A stretch of 64,000 nt of DNA. It comes from an uncultured Cytophagales bacterium. GTDB taxonomy: Bacteria; Bacteroidota; Bacteroidia; Cytophagales; Thermoflexibacteraceae. The stretch lies in assembly GCA_938039675.1 (NCBI GenBank), contig CALHUI010000014.1, forward strand, positions 206,891 through 270,890. The letters run 5' to 3'. Of this stretch, positions 53,169-61,792 are shown piece by piece. The notes under the pieces are model-generated. The model had not been told where the DNA came from. It searched no databases and saw nothing but the letters and a program-made list of their open reading frames with translations. The first letter of the stretch is position 1, and the number at the start of each line of letters is the position of its first letter. The position numbers and the translations under genes were made by a program.

Positions 53169-54347
53169 TTATTTCTGCTTTTCTTTGGCATCAGGCACTT
53201 TGAGCTTGTCGTTTTTGCCAATACCGCTCAAAATCTCGATGTTGATACCGTCGGAAAGGCCTGTTTTTACCAAACGTTTCTCAAATTGTTGGTTGGCTTT
53301 TTCTACTTCCACAAATATGCTGTCCTTTTTGCCGAACTGCAAAGTGCTCTCTTTAATGGCCAATACCTGACGGCGGGTATCGAGCACGATGTCTGCATTG
53401 GCGCTGTACCCTGCTCGGATGTAGTCGCCGGGTTCGAGCAGTACTTTTGCACGGATATCAAACTTTACCGCACCTTCCTCGGTTTTTCCCTTGGGGGCAA
53501 TGTACTCTAATTCTGCCTTGAACGTTTTGTCGGGGATAGCGCCAATGGTCAGGTTGAGGGGCATACCTACTTTGATTTTGCCTACTTCCGACTCATCTAT
53601 TTTGCCTTCAAAAATGAGGCTGTTCATATCTGCAACGATGGCTACCGTAGTGCCTTCGTTAAAATTATTACGCTCAATTACCGAAGAGCCGGCTTTTACA
53701 GGGACATCCAGTACGGTGCCGTCGAGTGTGGAATAGATTTCGTTGGAAATACGTCCGGAGTTTTGCAGTACATTCTGGCGGATAATTTCCAAATCGCGCT
53801 CGGCGGCGGCAAGTGCTTCTTTGCGAATGTTGTAGTCTAATTGCAACCGCATGAGTTCCTGTTGAGAGATGGCTTTTTGAGCAAACAGTTTTTCACCACG
53901 TTCTTTCTCGATGCGAGCAGTTTCAAAATTGGCGCGCGCCGTTTCTAACTGATTTTCGGCGTTATTAATGGTGCGCAGGTCGCTGTTTTTACCTGCCAAG
54001 TTTTGCACTACGCGTACTTTGGCTATCAGTTGTCCCGCTTTAACTTGCTGACCCGGCTCTACGTAAACGGCTTCTACTACGCCCGATACCTGAGGCTTAA
54101 TTTGTACTTCGTGTCGCGGGATGATAGCACCCGTGGCTACTGTTTTTTTGACAATATCGGTAATAAAGGGTGTTTCGGTTTTGTAGATAACGGTCGGCGT
54201 TTTAGAGCGCCGTACAAAATAGTATCCTAACCATACTGTGCCGGCAACAAAGCCGAGTATCAGCAATCCGATAAAAATTTTCTTCACGAGAGCGGCGATG
54301 TTAAATCGTTTGGGTTCTTCTGATGTCATAGCAGAAGGCATGCTCAT
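53169..54347 (-). CDS. Efflux RND/ABC-type periplasmic adaptor (HlyD/MFP family)
   Basis: About 392 residues from the first of three closely spaced ATGs. One N-terminal transmembrane helix (about 25-43, IFIGLLILGFVAGTVWLGYY), a lipoyl-like first half (VSGVVEAVYVEPGQQVKAGQ), a coiled-coil hairpin (about 110-195, rich in Glu/Lys/Ala), a second lipoyl half (IYSTLDGTVLDVPVKAGSSV), and beta-barrel and membrane-proximal domains to the end. Such adaptors join an inner-membrane pump (MacB-type ABC or RND) to an outer-membrane channel. No pump or TolC gene adjoins and a terminator follows, so its partner must be encoded elsewhere. Confidence 0.88.
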   Translation of the reverse strand: MSMPSAMTSEEPKRFNIAALVKKIFIGLLILGFVAGTVWLGYYFVRRSKTPTVIYKTETPFITDIVKKTVATGAIIPRHEVQIKPQVSGVVEAVYVEPGQQVKAGQLIAKVRVVQNLAGKNSDLRTINNAENQLETARANFETARIEKERGEKLFAQKAISQQELMRLQLDYNIRKEALAAAERDLEIIRQNVLQNSGRISNEIYSTLDGTVLDVPVKAGSSVIERNNFNEGTTVAIVADMNSLIFEGKIDESEVGKIKVGMPLNLTIGAIPDKTFKAELEYIAPKGKTEEGAVKFDIRAKVLLEPGDYIRAGYSANADIVLDTRRQVLAIKESTLQFGKKDSIFVEVEKANQQFEKRLVKTGLSDGINIEILSGIGKNDKLKVPDAKEKQK

Positions 54348-54508
54348 AAATGTATTGGTTTTCAAAAATGAATGATGCAAATGAACGTGATAAAGTTGCA
54401 CCTACCTTCACCAATAGCATACCTTGTTTTGTAAATTACTGATTAACAATATTTTGCATTTCAATAACTATTGCCAACTGTTCGTTAGTGAACAGCGTGG
54501 CGTTCAAC

Positions 54509-55258
54509 TTAGTACATGTGCTGCCCGCCGTTGATGGCATAGTTGGCACCGGTGATAAAGCTGCTGTTAGGCGATGCCAAAAAGGATACCAAAGCGGCAA
54601 TTTCATCGGTTCCGCCAAACCTTCCTACGGGGATTTCGGGGAGAATGCGCTTGTTGCGCACCTCTTCGGGAATTGCCAGCACCATATCGGTGGCGATGTA
54701 GCCCGGAGAGATGGTGTTTACCGTAATGCCTTTGCGCGCAACTTCCAGCGCAAGGGTTTTGGTGAGCCCATGTATGCCTGCCTTTGCTGCCGCATAATTA
54801 ACTTCGCCAAACTGCCCTTTCTGCGCACTGATGGACGATATGTTGATGATTCGCCCGTAACCGCGCTCTATCATGGGGTTAATCACATGGCGGCAGCAGT
54901 TAAAAACACCATATAAATTAACTTTGATAACCGCATCCCAGCGTTCAAAAGTCATTTTGCGAAACTGACCATCCTGCGTCAGGCCTGCACAATTAACAAG
55001 GACATCTATGCCGCCCACTTCCTGCTCAATGGTCTGTATCATTTTGCCCACGCCCTCAAAGTCTGCCACATCTGCTTGGTACATATCGAACTGCAAACCG
55101 CTTTCCTGCATCTGCAAACGCCATTTTTCGGCTTTTTCCCATGTTTTGTAGGTAGCTACCACGCGATAACCATCGGCAGCCAGTTGTTTGCAAATAGCAG
55201 TACCAAGCCCTCCGGTAGCACCGGTAACAAGGGCAACATATCGGTTATAGGCATCCAT
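54509..55258 (-). CDS. phaB: Acetoacetyl-CoA reductase
   Basis: 249-residue short-chain dehydrogenase. NAD(P)-binding VTGATGGLGTAICKQL (about 11-26), NCAGL, the catalytic Ser of IINISSISAQKGQFGEVNYAAAK with Tyr and Lys in the YxxxK arrangement (about 139-161), and VNTISPGYIATDMV. The QKGQFGEVNY and SPGYIATDMV blocks and the NGGQHM end are those of PhaB (acetoacetyl-CoA reductase, polyhydroxybutyrate synthesis) rather than FabG. No phaA or phaC adjoins, so use in PHB synthesis is inferred. An exact -7-type TAATTTTG lies on its strand at 55291-55298. Divergent from glycogen synthase, 106 bp apart. Confidence 0.82.
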   Translation of the reverse strand: MDAYNRYVALVTGATGGLGTAICKQLAADGYRVVATYKTWEKAEKWRLQMQESGLQFDMYQADVADFEGVGKMIQTIEQEVGGIDVLVNCAGLTQDGQFRKMTFERWDAVIKVNLYGVFNCCRHVINPMIERGYGRIINISSISAQKGQFGEVNYAAAKAGIHGLTKTLALEVARKGITVNTISPGYIATDMVLAIPEEVRNKRILPEIPVGRFGGTDEIAALVSFLASPNSSFITGANYAINGGQHMY

Positions 55259-55364
55259 AGCACAAGTCAGGTTGATTTTTTTCAGGGTTTCAAAATTAAG
55301 CGGATTGTACTAAAAGTAAATTTTTTGTTTAATTTGAACACGACGAATTTATCCTCAAAAACTC

Positions 55365-57167
55365 ATGAATCAGGATTCCCCTTTATTGATAGAAACCGCT
55401 TGGGAGGTTTGCAATCAGGTAGGCGGTATTTACACGGTTATCAGAACTAAAATTCCGGCTGCGGTGGCTGCATGGAAAGAAAACTACTGCTGTTTAGGGC
55501 CTTATGTACATGCGAACGTGCAGGCAGAATTTGAACCTGCCGATTCGGGAGATTATGACAATCCGATAGGCAGAGCCGTACAAAAAATGTGCGAGTCGGG
55601 TTTCGAAGTACATTATGGGTATTGGTTAGTAACGGGCAAACCGCGAGTGGTACTTTTCAATCCGTACAATGTCTATCATCGGCTGGGAGACATTAAATAT
55701 GAATTATGGGAGCACCACAAAATCAGTACACCCAGCGACGTAGAACTCATTAATCAGGTAGTTGCCTTTGGCTACATGGTGAAAGAATTTTTTATTCGCC
55801 TTGCCGATGGGCAAAACACCAAGCAAAAAATTATTGGACATTTCCATGAATGGATGGCAGGCACGCCCATTCCCGAGATTCGCTACTTGAATCTGCCTGT
55901 TACGATGGTGTTTACCACACATGCTACACTTCTGGGGCGCTACTTGGCAATGAATGACCCCGATTTCTACAATCACCTGCCCTTCTTGAACTGGGCTCAC
56001 GAAGCACGGCATTTCAATATTGAACCTTCGGTAGCCATGGAGCGGGCGGCAGCACACGGCGCACAGGTATTCAATACAGTAAGCGATGTTACCGGCGAGG
56101 AGTGTATTCACTTGCTGGGGCGCAAACCCGACAATATAGTACCCAACGGATTGAACATTGAGCGATTTGTAGCCCTGCATGAGTTCCAAAATTTGCATTT
56201 AGAATACAAAAAGCAAATTCACCGCTTTGTGATGGGGCATTTTTTCCACAACTACAAGTTTGATTTGGATAAAACCCTGTATTTTTTCACCTCGGGGCGC
56301 TATGAGTATCGCAACAAAGGGTTTGACCTGACACTGGAAGCACTTGCCCGACTCAACGGACTAATGCGCCTGTATGATATAGACGTTACGGTGGTCATGT
56401 TTTTTGTTACCAAACGTCCGTTTACAAGCATCAACCCCTTTGCATTACATACCCGCGCCATGCTGGAAGAAATCCGCCAGACCTGCAAAGCTATCACCGA
56501 ACAGATTGGCGAGCGGATGTTTAACGAAGTGGCAGGCGGCATATCCCCCAAACTGCCACCTTTGGAAACTTTCATAGATGATTACTGGCGGCTGCGATTG
56601 CGCCGTACCGTGCAAAGTTGGCGCAGCAAAACTTTGCCGATAGTAGTTACCCACAACCTTGTGGACGACCAAAAAGACGAAATTCTGAACTTCCTTCGCG
56701 TTTCGCAATTGGTCAATCATCCTTACGACAAGGTTAAAATTGTTTACCATCCCGACTTTATTTCGCCCGCAAGCCCATTGTTCGGTATGGAATACAACCA
56801 ATTTGTACGCGGTTGCCACTTAGGCATTTTCCCAAGCTATTACGAGCCGTGGGGGTACACGCCGTTGGAGTGTATGGCAAGCGGCGTGCCTTCGGTAACA
56901 AGCGACCTTTCGGGTTTCGGCGACTATGCCATGAAAAACCTTCGCGATTACGAGGAAAAGGGTGTTTACATTGTCAATCGCTACAATCGCTCATTTAACG
57001 ATTCGGCCAATCAATTGGCTGAGCAAATGTTCCGCTTTGTGCAAATGAGCCGCCGCGACCGCATTTCGCAACGCAATAGGGTAGAAGCTGCCTCTGTGGA
57101 CTTTGACTGGAGCCGCCTCTACCGCCATTATCAGGAATCTTACCGGCTGGCGCTGGAGCGGTTTTAA
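55365..57167 (+). CDS. Glycogen synthase, family GT3 (eukaryote-like)
   Basis: 600 residues. LLIETAWEVCNQVGGIYTVI (about 7-26) is the N-terminal glycogen synthase signature; HFHEWMAGTPIPEI (about 160-173) and VFTTHATLLGRYLA follow. The C-terminal domain has FTSGRYEYRNKGFDLTLEAL and the E-x7-E donor motif EPWGYTPLECMASGVPSVTS. Together these are characteristic of GT3 (fungal/animal-type) glycogen synthase rather than the bacterial GT5 GlgA. GT3 synthases use UDP-glucose in eukaryotes; the donor in Bacteroidota is less certain. tpiA follows 62 bp later with its own promoter. No GlgC or branching enzyme is adjacent. Confidence 0.92.
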   Translation: MNQDSPLLIETAWEVCNQVGGIYTVIRTKIPAAVAAWKENYCCLGPYVHANVQAEFEPADSGDYDNPIGRAVQKMCESGFEVHYGYWLVTGKPRVVLFNPYNVYHRLGDIKYELWEHHKISTPSDVELINQVVAFGYMVKEFFIRLADGQNTKQKIIGHFHEWMAGTPIPEIRYLNLPVTMVFTTHATLLGRYLAMNDPDFYNHLPFLNWAHEARHFNIEPSVAMERAAAHGAQVFNTVSDVTGEECIHLLGRKPDNIVPNGLNIERFVALHEFQNLHLEYKKQIHRFVMGHFFHNYKFDLDKTLYFFTSGRYEYRNKGFDLTLEALARLNGLMRLYDIDVTVVMFFVTKRPFTSINPFALHTRAMLEEIRQTCKAITEQIGERMFNEVAGGISPKLPPLETFIDDYWRLRLRRTVQSWRSKTLPIVVTHNLVDDQKDEILNFLRVSQLVNHPYDKVKIVYHPDFISPASPLFGMEYNQFVRGCHLGIFPSYYEPWGYTPLECMASGVPSVTSDLSGFGDYAMKNLRDYEEKGVYIVNRYNRSFNDSANQLAEQMFRFVQMSRRDRISQRNRVEAASVDFDWSRLYRHYQESYRLALERF

Positions 57168-57180
57168 AAATACGTCAGCT

Positions 57181-57210
57181 TTGAGTTGATTTGTATTTTG
57201 CATTATTTTG
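57181..57210 (+). promoter_or_regulatory. Promoter of tpiA
   Basis: TTG (57181-57183, within CTTTG), 19-nt spacer, then TTATTTTG (57203-57210; one mismatch to TAnnTTTG). It ends 19 nt before the tpiA ATG. Confidence 0.5.
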
Positions 57211-57229
57211 AGTAAGCCAAGTTAATTTT

Positions 57230-58003
57230 ATGAGAAAAAAAATTGTAGCCGGCAATTGGAAAATGAACCTCACACGCGAGGAAGGAACTATTTTGATTTC
57301 CGAAGTGGTCAATATGGTGCATGACGAGGTAAACTCTCGCATACGGGTTGTGCTTTGTATGCCCTTCCCCTATTTGGGGTTTGCCAAAAAACTTTTCCAA
57401 TCGCAAGCTAATATTGCGCTGGGAGCACAAAACTGCCACGAAAAACCGGCAGGTGCTTACACCGGCGAAGTATCCGCACCCATCCTCCGCTCGTTTGAAG
57501 TGGACTATGTGATTTTGGGGCACAGCGAACGTCGCGAATATTTCAAGGAAACCGATGCAGTGCTGACCGAAAAAGTGCGGCAAGTGCTGGCCAACGGTAT
57601 GACACCCATTTTCTGCTGCGGCGAATCACTGGAATTGCGCCAAAACGGCGACCATATCGGGTTTGTCAAACAGCAACTAACCGACGGGCTGTTCCACCTT
57701 TCGGCAGAGGATTTCGGCAAAGTAGTGATTGCTTACGAACCCATTTGGGCAATTGGCACCGGGCTGACCGCCAGTGCGGAACAGGCGCAGGAAATGCACG
57801 CTGCTCTGCGCGGGCACATTGCGGCACACTACGGCGCTGCCGTTGCAAACCATACAACATTGCTCTACGGCGGCAGTTGCAATGCCAAAAATGCCCCCGA
57901 ACTCTTCGCCTGCCCCGATGTAGACGGCGGACTGATTGGCGGGGCTTCGCTCAAATCGCGCGAGTTTGTCAATATTTGCAAAAGTTTCCCTGCTCAAAGA
58001 TAA
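57230..58003 (+). CDS. tpiA: Triosephosphate isomerase
   Basis: Interconverts dihydroxyacetone phosphate and glyceraldehyde-3-phosphate in glycolysis. 257 residues. Substrate-binding GNWKMN (8-13), catalytic His in ILGHSERREYF (about 95-105), CGESLELR, catalytic Glu in VIAYEPIWAIGTG (about 165-177), phosphate loop LLYGGSCNAKNA and GGLIGGASLK. All active-site residues are present. Confidence 0.98.
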   Translation: MRKKIVAGNWKMNLTREEGTILISEVVNMVHDEVNSRIRVVLCMPFPYLGFAKKLFQSQANIALGAQNCHEKPAGAYTGEVSAPILRSFEVDYVILGHSERREYFKETDAVLTEKVRQVLANGMTPIFCCGESLELRQNGDHIGFVKQQLTDGLFHLSAEDFGKVVIAYEPIWAIGTGLTASAEQAQEMHAALRGHIAAHYGAAVANHTTLLYGGSCNAKNAPELFACPDVDGGLIGGASLKSREFVNICKSFPAQR

Positions 58004-58132
58004 TATCGGTGCACGTATTTCGGAGCGTTTGCCGTTGCACGTCGCCGTTGGCACGCGCTGACCTGAAAAAGCTCTACCGACAGTAAAACTTTAACTACAA
58101 AAAACATCGTACGTTTTTTGCACGCAGCCTGA

Positions 58133-58555
58133 CTATTTTTTCAACCAGTCGCCAATGCCGTATGGGTCTTCCAATGGTGCGGAAACGTGCTCGTGTTTAA
58201 TCTGCCATTGCCCCTGCGCATTTTGGCGCATCACAAAAGTTGCCCGAAACTTTACGGTAAAATCGCTTTCCCGCACATTGACCGTCAGCACAATTATGCC
58301 GCCAATCCATGCCATTGTACCTTCTGTCTCGCAAAAAGGCCCTTCCACCCACTCAATGGATTTAAGTGTAAGCGGCGAATGGCAGAAATCAGCCCATCCT
58401 TTTGCTATTTTTTCGTAACCAAGCGTGGTATAGCGCGGCCCTTCCAAAATCACATAGGTTTCTTCCGAAGGTACATAGCTTGCACAAATATCAGCTACGC
58501 GTTTTTCAATAATTGCCCGATAAAAGGCATCATTAGCGGCTAAAACAGGGTTCAT
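58133..58555 (-). CDS. SnoaL/NTF2-like fold protein
   Basis: 140 residues, no signal peptide. MNPVLAANDAFYRAIIEKRVADI followed by YTTLGYEKIAKGWADF and a C-terminal sheet FRATFVMRQNAQGQWQIKHEHVSAP match the DUF4440/SnoaL-like branch of the NTF2 fold (a cone of four strands and three helices). Members bind small ligands or act as ketosteroid-isomerase-like enzymes; no function can be assigned. Convergent with tpiA and divergent from the OmpA lipoprotein gene (59 bp apart). Confidence 0.8.
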   Translation of the reverse strand: MNPVLAANDAFYRAIIEKRVADICASYVPSEETYVILEGPRYTTLGYEKIAKGWADFCHSPLTLKSIEWVEGPFCETEGTMAWIGGIIVLTVNVRESDFTVKFRATFVMRQNAQGQWQIKHEHVSAPLEDPYGIGDWLKK

Positions 58556-58614
58556 AAGGCAATGAAGGTTAAATTTGCAGCAATTTACGTTAAACCTTAA
58601 AAGCGAGATTTATC

Positions 58615-59334
58615 ATGCAAACAAAAACAATCAAAGGTATCGTCTTTTGGCTTCTCTTCACTCTTGTACTGGGCAGTTGCCAGAAGTGGAAAAGCAGCAG
58701 CAATACAGCCAAGGGCGGCGTGATTGGTGCAGGCACAGGTGCGGTTATAGGTGGTGCAATCGGTAGCCGTTCTAAAAATACAGCCGCTGGTGCCATCATT
58801 GGCGGTGCAATAGGCGGTGTGGCCGGTGCCGTTATCGGTCGCTATATGGACAAACAGAAAAAGGAACTGGAAGAGCAGATAGAAAAGGATAACAAAAACC
58901 GCCCTGCCGACGAACAGATAAAGGTAGAACGTGTGGGTGAAGGCATTCAGGTTAGGATGGTCTCTGGCATTTTGTTCGATTTCAACAAGGCCACTTTGCG
59001 CCCCGAAGCCCGCAAAAGCCTGACTAGCATGGCCGAAACTTTTAAAAAATACAGCGATACCGATATCTTGATTACGGGACATACCGATAACATAGGTTCG
59101 GATGAAGTGAACAATCGCCTCTCGCAACAGCGCGCCGATGCAGTTGCCAATTACCTCGCATCGCTGGGCATTGACCGCAAACGCCTGCTGACCCGCGGGT
59201 TAGGAAAAACCGAGCCGGTAGCCGACAACAGCACTCCACAAGGCCGACAACAGAACCGCCGCGTAGAAATGGCTATCTATGCCAATGAAAAATTGAAAAA
59301 AGATGCGGCAGAAGGCAAAGTAAAAGTAGACTAA
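58615..59334 (+). CDS. OmpA-family lipoprotein with glycine-zipper domain
   Basis: 239 residues. A lipoprotein signal with lipobox VLGSC (Cys near residue 20), then a glycine-zipper segment (about 30-78, GAGTGAVIGGAIGSRS and GAIIGGAIGGVAGAVIG) that probably packs in the membrane. A charged linker (DKQKKELEEQIEKDNK) and a C-terminal OmpA peptidoglycan-binding domain follow (FDFNKATLRPEA, ITGHTDNIGSDEVNNRLSQQ, RGLGKTEPVADN, QNRRVEM). It anchors the outer membrane to mDAP peptidoglycan. An exact -7-type TAAATTTG lies at 58570-58577. Confidence 0.92.
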   Translation: MQTKTIKGIVFWLLFTLVLGSCQKWKSSSNTAKGGVIGAGTGAVIGGAIGSRSKNTAAGAIIGGAIGGVAGAVIGRYMDKQKKELEEQIEKDNKNRPADEQIKVERVGEGIQVRMVSGILFDFNKATLRPEARKSLTSMAETFKKYSDTDILITGHTDNIGSDEVNNRLSQQRADAVANYLASLGIDRKRLLTRGLGKTEPVADNSTPQGRQQNRRVEMAIYANEKLKKDAAEGKVKVD

Positions 59335-59390
59335 ACGCCGATTAGGTAAAGTTTTTTTGTTACCTTGCCTTACATTTTAATTACAATACG

Positions 59391-59828
59391 ATGTCAAAAA
59401 CACAAGCACAAACCGGTGACCGTGTAGCAGTTCATTACACAGGCCGATTTTTAAACGGGCAGGTATTCGATACATCACTGGCGCGCAACGAGCCGCTTGA
59501 ATTTGTTGTCGGGGCCGGCCAAATGATTAAAGGATTCGACGAGGCTGTTTTGGGTATGATGCTCAATGAACAGAAAACCGTTACGCTTGCTCCCGAAGAC
59601 GCTTATGGCGTTCGCAATGAACAATATATTATCAGTATTCCGGTTTCGCAATTACCGGCAGACCTCAACCCTCAAATCGGTGATGAATTGGTGCTGCGCT
59701 TGCAGGACGGCAACAATTTCCCCGTTATTGTTGCAGACCTGACCGCCGATACCATCACGCTGGATGGCAACCACCCAATGGCGGGCAAAACACTGGTTTT
59801 TGATATCCAATTGCTCGAAATTGCATAA
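59391..59828 (+). CDS. SlyD/SlpA-like FKBP peptidyl-prolyl isomerase
   Basis: 145 residues without signal peptide. The FKBP part (VAVHYTGRFLNGQVFDTSL, GAGQMIKGFDEAVLGMML) is interrupted by an insert-in-flap domain (about 70-128, EDAYGVRNEQYIISIPVSQLP) and closes with GKTLVFDIQLLEI, the SlyD/SlpA architecture. It is a cytoplasmic isomerase and chaperone. There is no metal-binding His-rich tail, so SlpA-like is the closer label. Three nucleotides separate it from the downstream glycosyltransferase gene. Confidence 0.9.
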   Translation: MSKTQAQTGDRVAVHYTGRFLNGQVFDTSLARNEPLEFVVGAGQMIKGFDEAVLGMMLNEQKTVTLAPEDAYGVRNEQYIISIPVSQLPADLNPQIGDELVLRLQDGNNFPVIVADLTADTITLDGNHPMAGKTLVFDIQLLEIA

Positions 59829-59831
59829 AGT

Positions 59832-60632
59832 ATGCCGCCTTTGTGCAGCATTATTACAGTAACTTACAATGCCGCTGCGGCGCTCCGCAAAACAATGGAG
59901 AGCGTGGCGGCATTAACTTTCACAGGCTTTGAGTGGATTGTCGTAGATGGTGCTTCCAAAGATGAAACACTCGTACTATTAACTCAATTTGCTGAACAGC
60001 ACCCGCATATCCACGTGCGATGGGTTTCCGAAAAAGACCGAGGCATTTACGATGCTATGAACAAAGGTATCAACTTGGCACAGGGACGGTGGGTTTGTCT
60101 GATGAATGCGGGCGATGTTTTCCATTCACCGCAGGCTTTATCACAAATTTTTGCCGAAGGCAGCCCCACTGCTGATGTTATTTACGGCAATTACCACATC
60201 TTGTATCCTTATGGCTTTGCCAAAGCTAAGCATACTCCTGCCGCTCCTCCCCCTTTGTGGCAGGGAATGGTTATCAACCACCAGAGTCTGCTGATAAAAA
60301 TCGAATGGGCGCAGCGTTTCCCCTATCGCCTCGACTCCATTGCCGCCGACTATATCCAACTGGCTACCATGCTGACGCACGGCGCTGTTTTTCAACATGT
60401 TGATATTTTCATTGCCGACTATGAAGACGGCGGGCAGAGTTCGCAACGCAAGGAGCGCTACCTCATCGACTGCCGCAATACAGCACTGCAACTGTTTCCC
60501 GAAAAAACAGCAGAAATACGGCAGCATTTCGCAAAGGCACTGGCGAATAATCGCCGCGATGAGCAGCTGAAACGCTGGTTGCCCGAAAGTTGGTTCTATG
60601 GGCTGATGCGACTAAAAAGTAGATTGTTTTAG
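59832..60632 (+). CDS. Family 2 glycosyltransferase
   Basis: 266 residues. CSIITVTYNAAAALRKTMES (about 5-24) opens the GT-A domain; FEWIVVDGASKDETLVLL, SEKDRGIYDAMNKGINLAQG and LMNAGDVFHSP (DxD-like metal site) follow. This WVSEKDRGIYDAMNKG form is typical of GT2 enzymes of the colanic-acid/WcaA-like type. The C-terminal region is helical and basic (ESWFYGLMRLKSRLF), possibly membrane-associated. Acceptor unknown. It begins 3 nt after the FKBP stop. Confidence 0.88.
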   Translation: MPPLCSIITVTYNAAAALRKTMESVAALTFTGFEWIVVDGASKDETLVLLTQFAEQHPHIHVRWVSEKDRGIYDAMNKGINLAQGRWVCLMNAGDVFHSPQALSQIFAEGSPTADVIYGNYHILYPYGFAKAKHTPAAPPPLWQGMVINHQSLLIKIEWAQRFPYRLDSIAADYIQLATMLTHGAVFQHVDIFIADYEDGGQSSQRKERYLIDCRNTALQLFPEKTAEIRQHFAKALANNRRDEQLKRWLPESWFYGLMRLKSRLF

Positions 60633-60646
60633 AATACTGAGCAAAT

Positions 60647-60685
60647 AACGCGGGTTTATGTAGAAGTGACGCAAAAATCCGCGTT
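60647..60685. repeat. Inverted repeat between convergent genes
   Basis: aacgcgg (60647-60653) and ccgcgtt (60679-60685) are perfect complements; pairing continues inward with ttt/aaa after one mismatch. It lies between the convergent ends of the GT2 and ung genes. No T-run follows, so its role as a terminator is doubtful. Confidence 0.4.
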
Positions 60686-60702
60686 CCCCTCCAAGCGCAT
60701 AC

Positions 60703-61365
60703 CTACCAGTCAATCTCTTGCAAGCCGCAGCTGCGCAAGTACTCGTTGGCTTTACTGAAATGTCGGCAGCCAAACCAGCCTTTATCGGCTGCAAAAGGCG
60801 AAGGATGCGCCGCAGTCAGCACCAAATGGCGGGTTTTATCAATAAACTTGCCTTTTTCTTGTGCATATTTACCCCAAAGCATAAAAACCAACCCTTCTTT
60901 CTGTTCGGCTAACAGGTGAACGACCGCATCGGTAAACGTTTCCCAGCCTTTTTTCTGATGCGAACCGGGCGTATTGGCGCGAACGGTCAGCGTGGCATTG
61001 AGCAGCAGTACACCCTGTGATGCCCAGCGTTCCAAATTACCTGTTTTCGGAATCGGCTTGCCTAAGTCGGCATGAATTTCTTTGAAAATATTGACCAATG
61101 AGGGAGGAAGGGGCACATGGTCGGCTACTGAAAAACATAATCCATTGGCCTGCCCTTCGCCGTGGTAGGGGTCTTGCCCAAGAATAACGACTTTCACATC
61201 GTCAAATGAGCATTTGTCAAAAGCATAGAAGATGAGCCTGCCGGGAGGATAGACCTTTTGCGTGCGGTATTCGTTTTTGACAAACTCTACCAACTGCTTA
61301 AAATAGGGCTTTTCAAATTCGGCAGCCAGATGTTTTTTCCACGAAGGGGCAATTTTTACGTCCAT
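60703..61365 (-). CDS. ung: Uracil-DNA glycosylase
   Basis: Family 1 UDG that excises uracil from DNA. 220 residues, typical length. The water-activating motif GQDPYHGEGQANGLCFSV (about 63-80; catalytic Asp 65), LLNATLTVRANTPGSH and the uracil/minor-groove loop HPSPFAADKGWFGCRHFS (about 189-206) are intact. Transcribed on its own; upstream lies a degraded palindromic repeat. Confidence 0.97.
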   Translation of the reverse strand: MDVKIAPSWKKHLAAEFEKPYFKQLVEFVKNEYRTQKVYPPGRLIFYAFDKCSFDDVKVVILGQDPYHGEGQANGLCFSVADHVPLPPSLVNIFKEIHADLGKPIPKTGNLERWASQGVLLLNATLTVRANTPGSHQKKGWETFTDAVVHLLAEQKEGLVFMLWGKYAQEKGKFIDKTRHLVLTAAHPSPFAADKGWFGCRHFSKANEYLRSCGLQEIDW

Positions 61366-61393
61366 GCGGGGCTATGAATTTTTATGAGAAACA

Positions 61394-61427
61394 ATTCTGA
61401 CAGGCTTCTGAAACCCGCCGAGATTAA
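61394..61427. repeat. Degenerate copy of the dispersed palindrome
   Basis: The segment with ctgacaggcttctgaaaccc and cgccgagatta aligns with the palindromes at 16785-16817 and 20895-20929 (shared ctgac, centre t-tgaaaccc, and outer att/tta) but the two arms no longer complement each other well. It looks decayed or like a hybrid of two variants. It lies in the 105-bp gap between DUF4286 and ung. Confidence 0.45.
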
Positions 61428-61470
61428 CAGGTACTGATATTTATGAAAGAAATGTTCGCAACAGTCATTT

Positions 61471-61791
61471 TTACACCTCTTCCATCAGCGAGCGGAAGGC
61501 ATAGAACTTTCCGCCAAACTTGTCTTCAGTATCCTTGCGAAGCGCAGGCGCATATTTAGCCTCGTATTCGCGGAATCGTTCCATACTTTCGCAAATGTAT
61601 TGGATGGTATAGTTGTGTCCTGTATCGTCTTCGGCGTTGGTAAGTAGGTGGAACATTTTAGCACTCGTAAACATGCCGGTTGCCAGCACGTCGGGGATGT
61701 GCTTGTGTTTCATCCACTGCAACCACTCTTCGCGGACACTTTCGTCTATACTGATGGTAACATTATATGTAATCATCTGATTTTCGGTCAT
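61471..61791 (-). CDS. DUF4286 family protein
   Basis: 106 residues. MITYNVTISIDESVREEWLQ, KHKHIPDVLATGMFTSAKMF and IQYICESMERFREYEAKYAP match DUF4286, a small dimeric alpha/beta-barrel-like family of Bacteroidota of unknown function. Two starts are possible: ATG at 61791, 1 nt after the fabH stop (TAAAATG), or ATG at 61776, which gives the usual family N-terminus. Probably cotranslated with fabH. Confidence 0.85.
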   Translation of the reverse strand: MTENQMITYNVTISIDESVREEWLQWMKHKHIPDVLATGMFTSAKMFHLLTNAEDDTGHNYTIQYICESMERFREYEAKYAPALRKDTEDKFGGKFYAFRSLMEEV

Positions 61792-61792
61792 T

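Noticed and set aside
58098..58120. caaaaaac/gttttttg inverted repeat after tpiA
   Set aside because: The stem is almost pure A-T and too weak to call a terminator with confidence.
58730..58850. Short direct repeats (ggtgc-, ggcggtgc-type)
   Set aside because: They encode the glycine zipper of the OmpA lipoprotein; coding constraint explains them.
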